This document shows positions 25,337 through 36,682 of a stretch of DNA of 64,000 nucleotides, one piece after another. The notes beneath the pieces were generated by a model. That model was not told where the DNA came from, made no database searches, and saw nothing but the letters and a program-made list of their open reading frames with translations. The position numbers and the translations under genes were made by a program. Position 1 is the first letter of the stretch. Every line of letters begins with the position of its first letter. This DNA is from Marchantia polymorpha subsp. ruderalis (lineage: Eukaryota; Streptophyta; Marchantiopsida; Marchantiales; Marchantiaceae): contig AP031353.1 in assembly GCA_037833965.1 (NCBI GenBank), positions 27,220,501 through 27,284,500 on the forward strand, in the 5' to 3' direction.

Positions 25337-25850
25337 CCCCATAAAAGCAAATGATAACATCTTGTTGTACTCAAGTGCTTTCCAAAACTGGATTGAACTT
25401 TTGAAGCGTATCAGCAAGTTTGATCTAGACCTCTCCTTTCAGAGGACGGTAAGTGCTCATTGGTTGTGAAGCTCCAAACTCCTACTTCTCAACCTTCACC
25501 AATTATGAGCGATAGCCGTTGATAAAATTGTAAAGATTGTCTTACCTGTGAATGTTTCAAAACAGGTACTGTGAACAACCGTTTCGAGTGTCCTTAGATG
25601 CCTTAACGTCTCGAGGCAGTTGGGCACTCATCACCTTCCAGATATTAAATCAACTGGCTCAGTCGAGAAGCGCCCAAACCTGTCATCAACGGTACCAGTA
25701 TATTATCGACCTCTGCTTTTCCTTTCTGTGAGACTTTTTACAAGAAGATGAGCTAAAGAACTAGAGTATGGCAGTTATGGTTGCAGTTTCAATGACTGGG
25801 TTCGTAAACAGAGAAGAATATTACCGCAAATCTAGAACAAGTAAGTCAAT
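25337..25850 (+). other. Exon-like stretches, unassigned
   Basis: A TTTCTAG acceptor at 25336 and a G|GTAAGTGC donor after 25448 bound a 112 bp stretch. It reads as a helical-looking peptide including LLYSSAFQNWIELLKRISKF. Further on, 25775-25839 reads MAVMVAVSMTGFVNREEYY and ends at a GTAAGT donor. The piece between is open only in parts. I considered a helical-repeat protein but cannot confirm any family, and the link between the two pieces is not established. Confidence 0.2.
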
Positions 25851-28288
25851 GCTACCATTTTCATTTTGTATTTAATGCTGAGCCGTTGCCTGCGGGGCGC
25901 TAGATTTGGTTCGAAAGAGCTCTTTAAGGTGAGAAGTTTTCCTTCAGTTGTAAAGATTACGGTGATAGTGCGCTTATCTTTTCACTAGATCACTAAAGAA
26001 ACTCTCACAACTCTCCGTCTCTTTCAAGATGCTTCGTAGTCGCTCAGTACTTCTGGAAGACAAAATTTCGCTTTAGCGCTGGCTTTAGAACTGAAGTCTT
26101 CCAGCAGGGACGGGGAGTAGCCCAATGAAGTTTCAGAAAGTCATAGACGAGTCTGACTAGGGCTTTATTTCTCTCGGCTTATGTACCGGATAGCCAGCAC
26201 GGGTGTGGCATCTCAATCGACAGGTTACATACATCTGGAACCATGAGATGCAATGTGCAAGTAGAACCAATCATATTGTTGTCAGTGACCTGGATTTCGA
26301 GGCTCCTAGTGATCTATAGCACTTCACAGAAAGGCGAAGCACTGCTGAGAATCTTGTCAAGAATGTGCTAAATCCACGACATCCAGCTGACTACCACAAG
26401 CTAGGAACTCATCGAACGGTATAGCTCGTCCATTTCTCATGTCCTACGTAGAGTACTAAAATCAAGCCTCCAAGACCTGAGCAGCGTAAAAGTCGTTCAG
26501 TGTACGTGCTGGCGAGGAGGCGATGCCACAGATCATCTCAAAAGATCTGCTGTGCTCGTTGTTGTATGTAGTTCATACATGTCTAGATCCGCGGCCCAGA
26601 TCACCCTAACTGGGACCTTCCCCACATCCGTCGAGGACTGTACTGTCGGTCGGGTAGAGTAGGTGTGTATTATGGCCTGATACATACTTGCCGATAGAAT
26701 TATGCGGTTGTCGACGCTGCGTAGGCTCTATATGGGACCTGTTAAGCTACAGAAAGTGGCTTCGGCACCGATTGGGCTCCAGTCAGGACAGGCCGTGAAT
26801 AAAGTTTGTCATGATTCAATCGCGGTCGACTCATGTCATGCCACAGGTTTGTTGGAGCCGTAAGCAGTGTGCTTCGATTCCAAAGTGACTTCAGCTCATG
26901 ACACCTCGGTTGTTAGAGGTGGATTGCCGAGTTCAGAGAACGCCACATCTTCAGCCGGCCCTCAGTCCAGTCGCTTCAGAGCAAATCACAGCATCCCACG
27001 TTCGCAAGAGATCAACGTAAAGCATGGCACATCATTCACTTCGCTTTTCAAGTGTCGCATCTGCCTACTCGAGCCCCAGCCAATTTAATGAAGTCTTGCA
27101 GCCAACCGTAGCAAACCACTTACGGACAAGCCGTCCACAGGTGCCGTCTACTTTGAATTTTCTATGAATCTATTAAAGCTGAGAGTTGCTCGGACTGCTT
27201 TATGCTGGAGTGCAACCCAATCTCTTGTGAGCCGGGCCTGTGAATGACTTCTCAGCATGACACATCATCCACTACGAAGCATTTCATAATGCTGAGGTAT
27301 ATTTGTGCATCATGAGATAAACTGATCCATATGTGCCAGTATCTGCGGCCATCCAACAACTATCACGTGAATCTTTCAAAGAAAATTTAACTGCTCGCGG
27401 AATCTACCGTACCCGAGCACTTCAATTCCCGACGCAACCCAGTACCGTATCGATGCTTTTCAATGATCTTTGCGCTTTCCTGTGATATCTGCAGCAATTT
27501 GCCAGTGTTGAATCTGAAGAGCGTGTCGTGCTTCCCCGCCTTGGGTTTGGTAGAAACCAAAAGGACGCAACACGTGGCTTAAAGCGTCATCTTGGTCATG
27601 TCATGTCGTGTCATGTAGGGTAGATACTCAGTACTCTACACTAGTCTAAGAAAGAAATTGTTCAATTTGCAGTCGGACTCCGTACGCTTACACTGAATAT
27701 CTTGTATTGCGCGTTCAGTATTCTTTGCTTTGCTTTCATCTTCCTTGCTGCCCTCCTGCTCAGTTCTTTTATTTGGGAAACTCCACAACATTGGGCAGTG
27801 TAAGTATATTGTAGAAAATGCAGCTTAGTTATGACACAATCCCAGAAGAAAGTCCCATGAATGATTTAGAATATTTCAACAACTCCAATGTAAGCTCCCT
27901 CGGTTGCTCACGGTATACAGGTCAGGTACAACGATTTCTCACGTAGTGTGTAGACAATACGAGGACAAACTTCTACCTGGATATACATGTTGAAATTTGC
28001 AATTGTTCCATCGTCCCATTTCTCCTTACAATGTTGTTAAGTCTTTTTTCTCGAAGTCTCAAGATATTTCCATAGGAGCAGGCCTGTGGGAGTCTTTCAG
28101 TCTAAAGTGAATTCTTCTCTAGGAAACCTCTGCAACTGCAGAACAGGTTTGTTCGTTAATGTAACACACTTAGTGTGCACTTTGCTGAAGCCTGCGATAC
28201 TAAAAGATTTCACTGTTTCCTTTCTTTTGTCAGCCATGAGGATCTTGTTCACTAGTTCGAAGTTTGCCTGGAACGGAAGATCTTTGTT
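25851..28288. other. Low-copy DNA, no gene defined
   Basis: Balanced composition with short open frames (for example 26867-27088, plus strand) that carry no recognisable domain. A short CATGT-rich stretch lies near 27596-27620. Confidence 0.4.
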
Positions 28289-29315
28289 TTATTGACCGCG
28301 ACGTAATTCTCGAATGCTCCAAAGGGTATGTTGAACAGACACGCCCACATATATAGGTACTTTCTTCAGAAACAATTTTGTAGACCCTTGGCTAGGACTA
28401 GGATTGATTTCAGCACAATACTGTCTGTAGAAGATGTAGGCATGTAGACTTTGAACGAGGTCTTTCTTGGAAAAATGAGGAAGTCCATAGATTGACTCAG
28501 AAGACAGTGTCAAGCCAATTTGGAAGTTTCTGGCTGCATGTGTTTGAGGACATGCGTCAAGACGACGATAGGCATAATATCTTGCAACGGTGGGAAAAAA
28601 GAAAAGAAATATCAGATAGCTAAGAGAAGGTCAAGAGTTGTAATGCTTTCTTGGAAATGTTTCATAGGTACCTCATGAGGTATTATCCAACCATTACAGT
28701 ATTGATTATTCGCATCGCTTCTTTTCCTGGAGGTATTTGATGCATCAACCACTTCTTGTGAACAAAATCTAGCGTTTTCTCTTGCAAGACTCCATCTACA
28801 TATTGTATATGTTATCGTGAAGCTCAACTTCTGTGTAGCGGTGTCTACGGCAAGCTCGCTGACAAAGCAATTGAGGATGTTGTAAACAGTGTGAATGACC
28901 GACGCTACAAGAACCTGATCAGGTACGTCACCTTGTTACTCGTGGCTTTGTTCGCTTGTGCGTTAGAACCCTTGTGCCTCGTCGTAGGATCTTAGTTTAT
29001 CTTAAACTACACTTTTAAGAGTGGACGAGAGACGAGAATCTAAATGAAGGTCCTCGGTTCCTGGATTAAAGTTCACCGCACTCTCCTGTCCCAAGGCATC
29101 TGCCATTTTATCAGTTTTTCTAGTAGAGTCCGCTAGGATCTGTTTTGATTCTCGAAGACCTGATTAGCTCAACACTGCTGCAAAGTTCTCGACAGGTATT
29201 TACTTTACCAGAGCCTGGGCTACCTACCATGAATATGGTATTTGGTGCATGTTCTGCATCCTGTGACCATCTCAACTCCGTCATCAAAGTTAGGATGTAG
29301 TCTATTCTATGAGCT
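28289..29315 (-). other. Exon-like stretches on the minus strand, unassigned
   Basis: Several minus-strand open stretches have plausible borders. One runs from 28580 (acceptor TTGCAAG) to 28361 (donor GTACCT), about 73 codons including GLPHFSKKDLVQSLHAY. One runs 28795-28692, including DFVHKKWLMHQIPPGKEAMR. One lies at about 29150-29020, including TRKTDKMADALGQESAV, and ends in a stop. They could be exons of one unrecognised gene downstream of ATP23 on the same strand, but the phases do not all join cleanly and no domain is recognised. Confidence 0.25.
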
Positions 29316-30817
29316 CGTGTTTTCGTCGTGTAGTACGCGGACCTTACACAAGCAGATTCCTAATATTGTCCTACCACACAAGAAAACGCTTTGTAGTGCG
29401 GACGAATTAGCCTCCGGAGAATCAAGTATAGCTCTAACAATGCTAATTTCTAGGAATAACGGAAAGAAAGGGCTTATACAAGACCTGGGAACAGTCCTTA
29501 AGAACATAAAACAATTGATATGAGAGCAGTAATGTCTCTGAAGTTAGCTTGGCAGACACCAGAGTCTCTTGGTGTGACCGAGTATAGACTGAAATTTTTG
29601 AGGTCAATCCTAAACTATATAAAAATATAAAAGTAAATCAGAAGATCTGAACAGACTGCAGAATCACACATGTAGCTGTTATGAAAGGTGGAGACTGCCT
29701 GAACTCTAGTATTGGAGCAGAGGTAGCACTAGACAACACACACAGTTCATGTTTGGGTGTGTTGGCTAATGATTCTTCAGATTTCCAACAATTGGGAACA
29801 AAGTCCGTGGCTTCGTCATGCCAGGGAATCTCGTCTATTCACTTCAAGAAATCAAACCAGATCAGAATAGAGAATAAACTATGCCAATCTCCCGGCAGGC
29901 TAACTGTTGGATGAACTGTAGTCACAACGAAGAGCAACACTCACCTCTGCTTACAAATTCAACCAGATTACCAGTCTCCTTGACTACAGTCACTTGCAGT
30001 TCGTACAGGTCTGTCACACTGTGTGTTCGATCCAAGTTTATTCACAGGCCTCCTGAAGTAAATTGAACTTGCTCACAGGTAGTACCTACGCCAATCGTGG
30101 GCACTTATTTGGACCTTTACACGTGCCTGTATCAGTGGCCACAATCCTACTCACCTGTCAGCCGCTCACTTCATACAGAAACTGACTGTTGTTGAGTCCA
30201 CCGACATCTTTTCACAGCGCCGATGCTGGCGATGTGAACGTACGACCCAAAACTTGATTCTGATACTCAACTACTCTAGCTACCCGAGACTTACCGGACG
30301 ACCAATCTGTGAACCGGGAACAGTATATCCATAGCCCATAGTTTTACTGCTCCCTTTTCTCCATTCTTATGGTTGCTGTTTTGTGATGTCAAAGGTATAG
30401 CTAGACTTGATTGAGGCACACAAGAGAGTCACTCGACTAAAAATTTCCGAACGCGATCCGCAGCGGCCTTAACAAAGAGGGAAAAACAGATCTAATTTCA
30501 AGAGCACCTGTTCAGAGGAAAAAACCTGTTTGTTTATTACTGCATCCGTCATTCTAACAACATTGCCTACCCTTCAGGAGGGATTATTTTAGCTCGGACA
30601 GTTGAGCTTATCAAAATCCAATCTTCCTGAACATATCGTGGTGTCCTAAAATGAGTGTTTCTTTATTACAAGCTTCCTTCACGCGAGCTTTCTCTATGGC
30701 CTAACTACGACCTACAGATACTAGGTAGAAACTATCGACGGCGTAGCAAATACACGGCCTGTGGCTCCGCAGACATTCTCTTCATAGTATTAAACGTTCG
30801 GACAAATTTCAACAAAT
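29316..30817. other. Low-copy DNA downstream of ATP23, no gene defined
   Basis: Contains short open frames (29242-29523 and 29681-29914, plus strand) without family signatures. No terminator or polyadenylation signal for ATP23 could be singled out with confidence. Confidence 0.4.
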
Positions 30818-32558
30818 TCAAGGTACTCGATCAAATGGTTTAGTATCCTTGTAACAAGTATTCCATGCCGCATCGACGGCGTCCTTTGCGGCTGTCTCAG
30901 AACAATGTGGATTCATTGCCACAGACAGTTGCGCCCTTCTCCTCACGCAAACCTGAGGAAGCCACAATTTGCAGTTAATACTGATCAGCAAGTTCATAAA
31001 CAGAACACATAGGACTTCAGTAGCTGGCAAAATTGGAGGTTCAGATTCAGCGTTTCACTTCATCCCAAGCCAGACACAACTTGCTCAGCTGGTGAGTATC
31101 CGCGAGCTTTGAACAGAGTGGCCTCAATCCTCCTGGTTACTGGGTATTGACCATCATCAACAACCCTGGTCCTCTGCAAGCGGTTGAGAACGTAACTCAT
31201 GCAGAGTCGAAACTTGATATCTTAAGATCATTGCCAACTTGCAACCTCAGAATTCAAGACCCGCATTTTAGAATCCATGACTTAGGCAAGATTAGGCTCA
31301 TTTAGAGCCATATCCGCTCAAACACTTTTGGGATTCTCCTACAAATCTGTTACGATCCACATGTTCCTCTCCTGTACTTCCAGAGAGTCATTGCACACAC
31401 CTACGCGGCATTATCAGCACAGGAGCGACCCAGCTTCTATACGTACCGATGAGCCTCAACCTTACTACTTTACAACGGTTTTGAAGTGGCAATGCTGTTG
31501 CAATGAAAGTTGCAGATTTGGACACCTTGAACGCTGCAGTTCGCCGGCAACGTCGTGTACAGATCGAATAGGCGTAAAGCTAAAGTGCTTCTAAACCACG
31601 ACAGGCTTGGGCCGAGAACAGAGCGGACTGTGGCCCGTTTGACATTTGACTAGAATGACCGATTCCAATCAAGGAGGAAATGTCATCGACCTGGTGTTGC
31701 TGACGGATGTTTGTATGCCCTCGCAGAAGCTCTAACATCCACTTGCAGTCGCCACTCAGGTTGGCAGCACGAATCTGTTAGCAAGACCGATGGAGATGCA
31801 TCTCAGTAACAAGCAAACGAAGTGAAATATTTTGCCAGGAAATTGTCCTCTTTGGCAAAACCTAATACGTTCTCTGAGGCCGACCAACCTCGCTGCATGC
31901 GTGGTGTTGACAATTGGTCCAGTCCAAATTCGCAGCTCGACAATGATCATAGGCATGTACAAGCTCGTGCGTCAGGATCAAGTCCACCTCGCCCTGTGTG
32001 GCTGTCAGCAGGTGATTGCTGCAAACTGAGATCTGAGAACAAATAAACGGCGACAATTAGTGTGATATTCTGTGCATTCAGTTCACATAGTTTGAATTCC
32101 TTAGGAAATGACAAAACTAAAAAGCAATCGGCGTTTCACACAATCCTGAACTCCTAAACAAATGATGAGGAACAATTCAGACCTTCTATAGGCATCAGCA
32201 GCCAGCCTTGGTCAGCTCAATTTGTTGTAAGGGCTGTAGAACGAACCCCGATTTGAGGGACGAATCCTCCACCTGCTTCCATCGTGCAATTTTCCGACTT
32301 GAAGAACTTTTCAGTCACTGGACAACCAGCCTTTGCCAGAGCTTCTATCATGAACTTCACCGTCGGATCTGAAAGCCAAATCAATTTGCTGATAAATTTT
32401 GCAATACACAGTGAAGAATCCAGATAATTGCCATCGATTTCGTTTCAGTCAGAGGAAGAAGTCAGGCGTGAAGCACACGTACTTTTCTGGATAGAATGCT
32501 CAATCAATCGCTGACAAGCAGCTTGGTTTTTTTGCGATTCCACAGTTGATTCCTCCAT
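30818..32558 (-). CDS. ATP23: Mitochondrial inner membrane protease / ATP synthase assembly factor ATP23, five exons
   Basis: Metalloprotease of the mitochondrial intermembrane space. In yeast the family matures Atp6 and helps assemble the ATP synthase FO sector. Exons in minus order are 32558-32483, 32368-32247, 32032-31889, 31774-31691 and 30952-30818 (TGA). All four introns are GT-AG (114, 214, 114 and 738 bp) and the phases join without error. The protein is 186 residues, close to the usual plant length. The zinc-protease motif HELVH is at residues 88-92, within THELVHAYDHCRAANLDW. Other family hallmarks are the segment at 30-41 (VKFMIEALAKAGC), CQHHACSE at 107-114, IRAANLSGDC at 115-124 and the C-terminal AAKDAVDAAWNTCYKDTKPF at 163-182. 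Eleven cysteines fit the disulphide-rich family. The ATG chosen is the only one in frame upstream of the first donor. The gene looks intact. Confidence 0.95.
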
Positions 32559-32681
32559 GGTCGATCGAATCCTTCGCAATTGAGCAGAATTGCTAAATTC
32601 TTGATAACCAATTCAATCGAATTCCCTCGATTTCGCTGGCCCAGAACTCATCAATTCATCACTCTCCCTCCCTACCAGTGT

Positions 32682-32694
32682 ACCCTAACCCTAA
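32682..32694 (-). promoter_or_regulatory. Telo-box-like motif upstream of ATP23
   Basis: ACCCTAACCCTAA on the plus strand, about 125 bp upstream of the ATP23 ATG, contains the core of the plant telo-box (AAACCCTAA). Telo-boxes are common in plant promoters of ribosomal and mitochondrial housekeeping genes. Function here is inferred. Confidence 0.5.
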
Positions 32695-32699
32695 TGTAC

Positions 32700-33400
32700 A
32701 AACTGTACATACCCCCTGTGTTCTTTTTCATTCCTTCATCCTTCCTGGCAGTGAACACCCTCAAAGTACCCCTGATTCCCTGCAATAGCCACCTCCCTAA
32801 TTTGGCCCCGTGTTTGTTCTCTTGGCTGGTTGAAGAGGTACATCAACTAGTTTACCATCAATACAAACTCATGAAACATGTCTTTGGTACCTTTGTGAGG
32901 TCTACAGACATGGATTGGGATATCTCAGATAACATCTTCAAATGTTTATCTTGAACATTTTCCTCGATCTTGATGCTTATTTTGAACTATTTGAAAAAAG
33001 TTTTGCGCATAAAATACTTGAAATTATCGCGTTCAAAATATACTTGGTGAGATGTAGACTAAGTTTCTGTATTGTCATCATTCTCAACAAGAACAAGTAC
33101 GAACGTGTAAAAAAAAAACCGGTAAGTGAGTCAATCAGCTGTCAAGTCTTGACTTTGTTGAAGAACTTATAGGTCATGTTTTAAAACTGAGAAGATGTGT
33201 TCTAAGACTTCTCACGAGACAAAATAACATGTTCTATATAACACGAAGATCGAATCTGATTTGGTTGCTAGTGTCTTGAACTGTGCATGGTTTTTGAATC
33301 CGATGTTCAAAATCTGGTGTTAATAGAGTTTTAAGCCTTGAAATGTGCGTCCTGCTTCTTCACTTCTGGTATGTTCTTAAACTTCTATATAACAATGTTC
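32700..33400. other. Upstream flank of ATP23, no further gene defined
   Basis: A plus-strand frame (32580-32954) is open for about 124 codons but overlaps the likely ATP23 promoter and 5' UTR. Its first ATG is internal at 32694 and it shows no domain. I regard it as chance. Confidence 0.4.
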
Positions 33401-36005
33401 AACGATGAACATGTGAAACTTTCCTCCGGAGTTTCAAGGCTACTTCAACATAAAAGAAGAAAAAAGAGATTTTTTCACTGATTGAACTATTATTTACGTC
33501 AATCAAAATTATACTTTGGACTGAAGATCACCCAATATCATGCAGATAGGGATTTTATTTCAAACCTTTTATAGTATTATTATATTTTTATCCTAATGAT
33601 ACAAAATAAATTGGTTTTATTTGAGTAATATTTTTTATCATTTTAAATCTACTGAATAACACAAAAATTATTAATTTTTTAAAATCAGATATTTATAATA
33701 TTGAAAAACCCAAAATTATCATTATTTCCTAGGCACATTTCATAGTAGCATGAAATCAAGGGGGTTAAAGATTTACATAAAATTTATTTAGTGTATATAT
33801 GTATGCACACATAAAATAAAATTCATTTAAAAATACTTAAATTATTTTTAATTTAAAGGAATTATAAATTATTTTTAAGAAATATCTACATGAGTTTTAT
33901 AGTTATACTTTGATAGATAAATTTTGATTAGAATGACGTAAAATCTTAAACATGCATATAAAAAACTCTGTGTGTGAGTGTATATATATATATTTTTATA
34001 CTCTATACTGATCTCAAGAAAAAAAATATTTTTTTCACAATGAAGTTTTGACTTTGCATGGCATACTAACCAAAGATTTTATGATTACTAAAACACTGTA
34101 ATTTTTTTCTTCTTAGTCGTTGAATTTCACCTAAATTTCAAACTTAAACTTCTGTATCTAAAAAAATCTGTATTGGAGCTATATAGTCTTAAATGTTTTG
34201 CTCAACTTAAAAAACATATCCTTCACAGATAAAATCCGAAAGTATTTCAATCATAGTCAAGGATATCATTGTTCTTCAAAAAGAGTCTTAACTTGTTGTA
34301 GTTTTGGGCAGTATGCACACATAAATTTTCTGATTCCACAGTCACATATCATCTCATTTCACGAAGCAGTATTTTGTGATAAAATAATAAAATTTATTTT
34401 ACGTATTTTATTGCATTTATATGCATTAAAAACTGTACTCAAATGTTACTTTTTAGCTTGTACTATGAGCCATATGTTCTTACATTCATGAATAAATCTG
34501 ACAATTATTAGCAGATATTGTATACTTATGATTATGTCCACAACAAAAATTCATGCAAAGTAATATTTAAAAATGTAAATTTGAAAAAAAAATTATGATA
34601 AATAACATAAATCTCGCAATTAATATTTTTTATTCTTTAACCCTATCAAATTTATTTTCTAATTAAAAAATAACATGCAAAGATTGCATTGTTCAAGCTA
34701 ACTTTATTCTCTTAAGATTAAGATTATTATCATAAGTATTATTAAATTTTATTTTAGATTAGTGACTTCTTGTTAATTATTTTTAAAATGAAAATTAATT
34801 TTCAGATCTATCATCTTGCAACTATTGCGTGTCCACTTTTAAGAATTTAATCTTCTCATAGCATCTTTTGCATTCATAATTGGCTACTTTTAATTTGATG
34901 TTTGCAAATTCAAACATGTTATGGTTATTTATTTATTTTCCAAAATAATAATATATAATATTTACTGAATAAATTTATTTTTTTGTCCTTTGCAAAGTAA
35001 GTAAACATCTTTTATAAAGATTTAAACTTATAAATTATTCTTTGAAATAATTAATTCCAAAGTTCACCTCTTAAGATAATTTTCATTTTCATTTTACCAT
35101 ATATCATTTATCCAAAGTAATCTATCTGAAAATAATTTTTAGATAGATTTTTTACAAGTTATGAAAATATATTCATAATTAAATATGATAATACTGAAGT
35201 GTAAATGTACAAGTTATGATCTTGTCATTGTTTTTAGATAGGTTGAATATGTATTATAAATAATAAGAATACAAGTTGTGTTCAATTTATTAATTATTGA
35301 CTTATATTAAATTTCTTTAATTATATTCTTATTTTATGTAACATAAATATTCAAAAGATTTTTAAATAAGAATATATTACTTGAACATAAATGCAGGCAA
35401 GATGAAATTTTCACACTCTTTAAAATTATCTTTGAGCATTACTTTATTTGGCCATTTTATCTTTGTGAAACGTGGAATTTTTTTATATGATCAAAATGAA
35501 TTCAAATTTTACTGTATTTAAAAAAAGTAAAATTAATCAAATATGTATAAAAAATTTCCACCTATCAACGCTGGCCAGATTTAGATCAATTTTCTAAAAA
35601 CTTATCACTTAGATCAAGCAACTTAAATACATGATTATAAATTTAAAATTAATATCATAAAGCTTTAATTTGTAATTCATTTTTTTTTCTAAGAATATTT
35701 CAGAATTTATTTTTTGTTTGAAAATATGAACTGAATAATCAAAATCTTTGCTAATTAAATTTTTCAATTTCATCAATTTAATGAAACCATAAGTATATCA
35801 ATGAAATAAAAATATCACTAGAAATTCAACTTGTAATTATCATGACTACAAAACTACAAAACTTTTATAAATTTGTAAAACTAGATTCAAATTTTGTTAT
35901 GGATGTTTTTGAACTTTGAATTTATGAGACATTTTGTACCTTGAAGTTGATGAAACAAATAATATATTTGATCTAACTAATATCTAATTGTTAGTAACTA
36001 TCTAT

Positions 36006-36682
36006 ATTATAAAGCTTTGACAAAAGCTTGAAGTAAACTGCAGGTTGAACTATCTAGCTAGTGTTAAAATTAGATTAATGAATTGTGATCATCTAGTGAG
36101 GACCGAGTCATCTACATCACATATCGTGGGCACGGAGACATCATCTAGTGTAGTATTGTGGATGTCTACTTGAGTATTAAATCTCTATTGTTCTCAGCCA
36201 CAGAGCCGATGGCCTCGAGGTTGATGTAGCTCGTGTATTTCATGTAATAGCCATATTGTGCAAATGTGGAAGTGTCACTATTACAAGTCTAGAGATGTGG
36301 GAGTGTACTGTAGGATAGCAGCCCTCAACGCATACATTGAGGTATGAGCCAACTTGGCAAATATCTTCATTATTTTAGTTTATGGTTGGAATAAGGATGG
36401 ACATGGCCAGGATTTTAAGTAAACAAATGATCTACGGTAAGTTTAAGCTCCAATCTTTACTCCCTTGGCAAAAGTATCAGCAAAATTTAGATGACATCAA
36501 GCTCTACATTAGGCTGGAAGTCCATCTTGTTTTACTTTAATGCTTAGCTTTTTGTTTGAAATAACGTAAGTAAGATTAAATTATTATGAAATCTACATTT
36601 CATAATGAGCCAATCTAATTTTAACACTAGCTAGATAGTTCAACCTGAAGTCTACTCAAAGCTATTGTCATAGCTTTATAAT
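36006..36682. mobile_element. Non-coding DNA element with 71 bp terminal inverted repeats
   Basis: Positions 36006-36076 and the reverse complement of 36612-36682 match at 65 of 71 bases, the inner 36 bases being identical (starting CAGGTTGAACTATC). The 677 bp element has no coding capacity and is clearly richer in GC than the desert around it, so it probably arrived late. Long TIRs with a non-coding interior suggest a Mutator-like or other TIR MITE. I see no clear target-site duplication, so the superfamily is open. Confidence 0.75.

Noticed and set aside
24900-26100. Weak resemblance of exon-like peptides to the middle of FANCD2
   Set aside because: Only scattered residues agree, and the conserved C-terminal FANCD2 motifs were not found in the following kilobases.
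28800-28935. Plus-strand exon-like stretch ending at CAG|GTACGT, reading GKLADKAIEDVVNSVNDRRY
   Set aside because: The borders are good but it is isolated, with no partner exons on that strand and no recognised family.
29150-29260. Minus-strand GSPGSGK, similar to a Walker A P-loop
   Set aside because: The open stretch is short, no Walker B or other nucleotide-binding motif follows, and the same bases make a good splice donor. It is probably chance.
32580-32954. 124-codon plus-strand open frame upstream of ATP23
   Set aside because: It overlaps the ATP23 promoter and 5' UTR, begins without ATG and has no domain.
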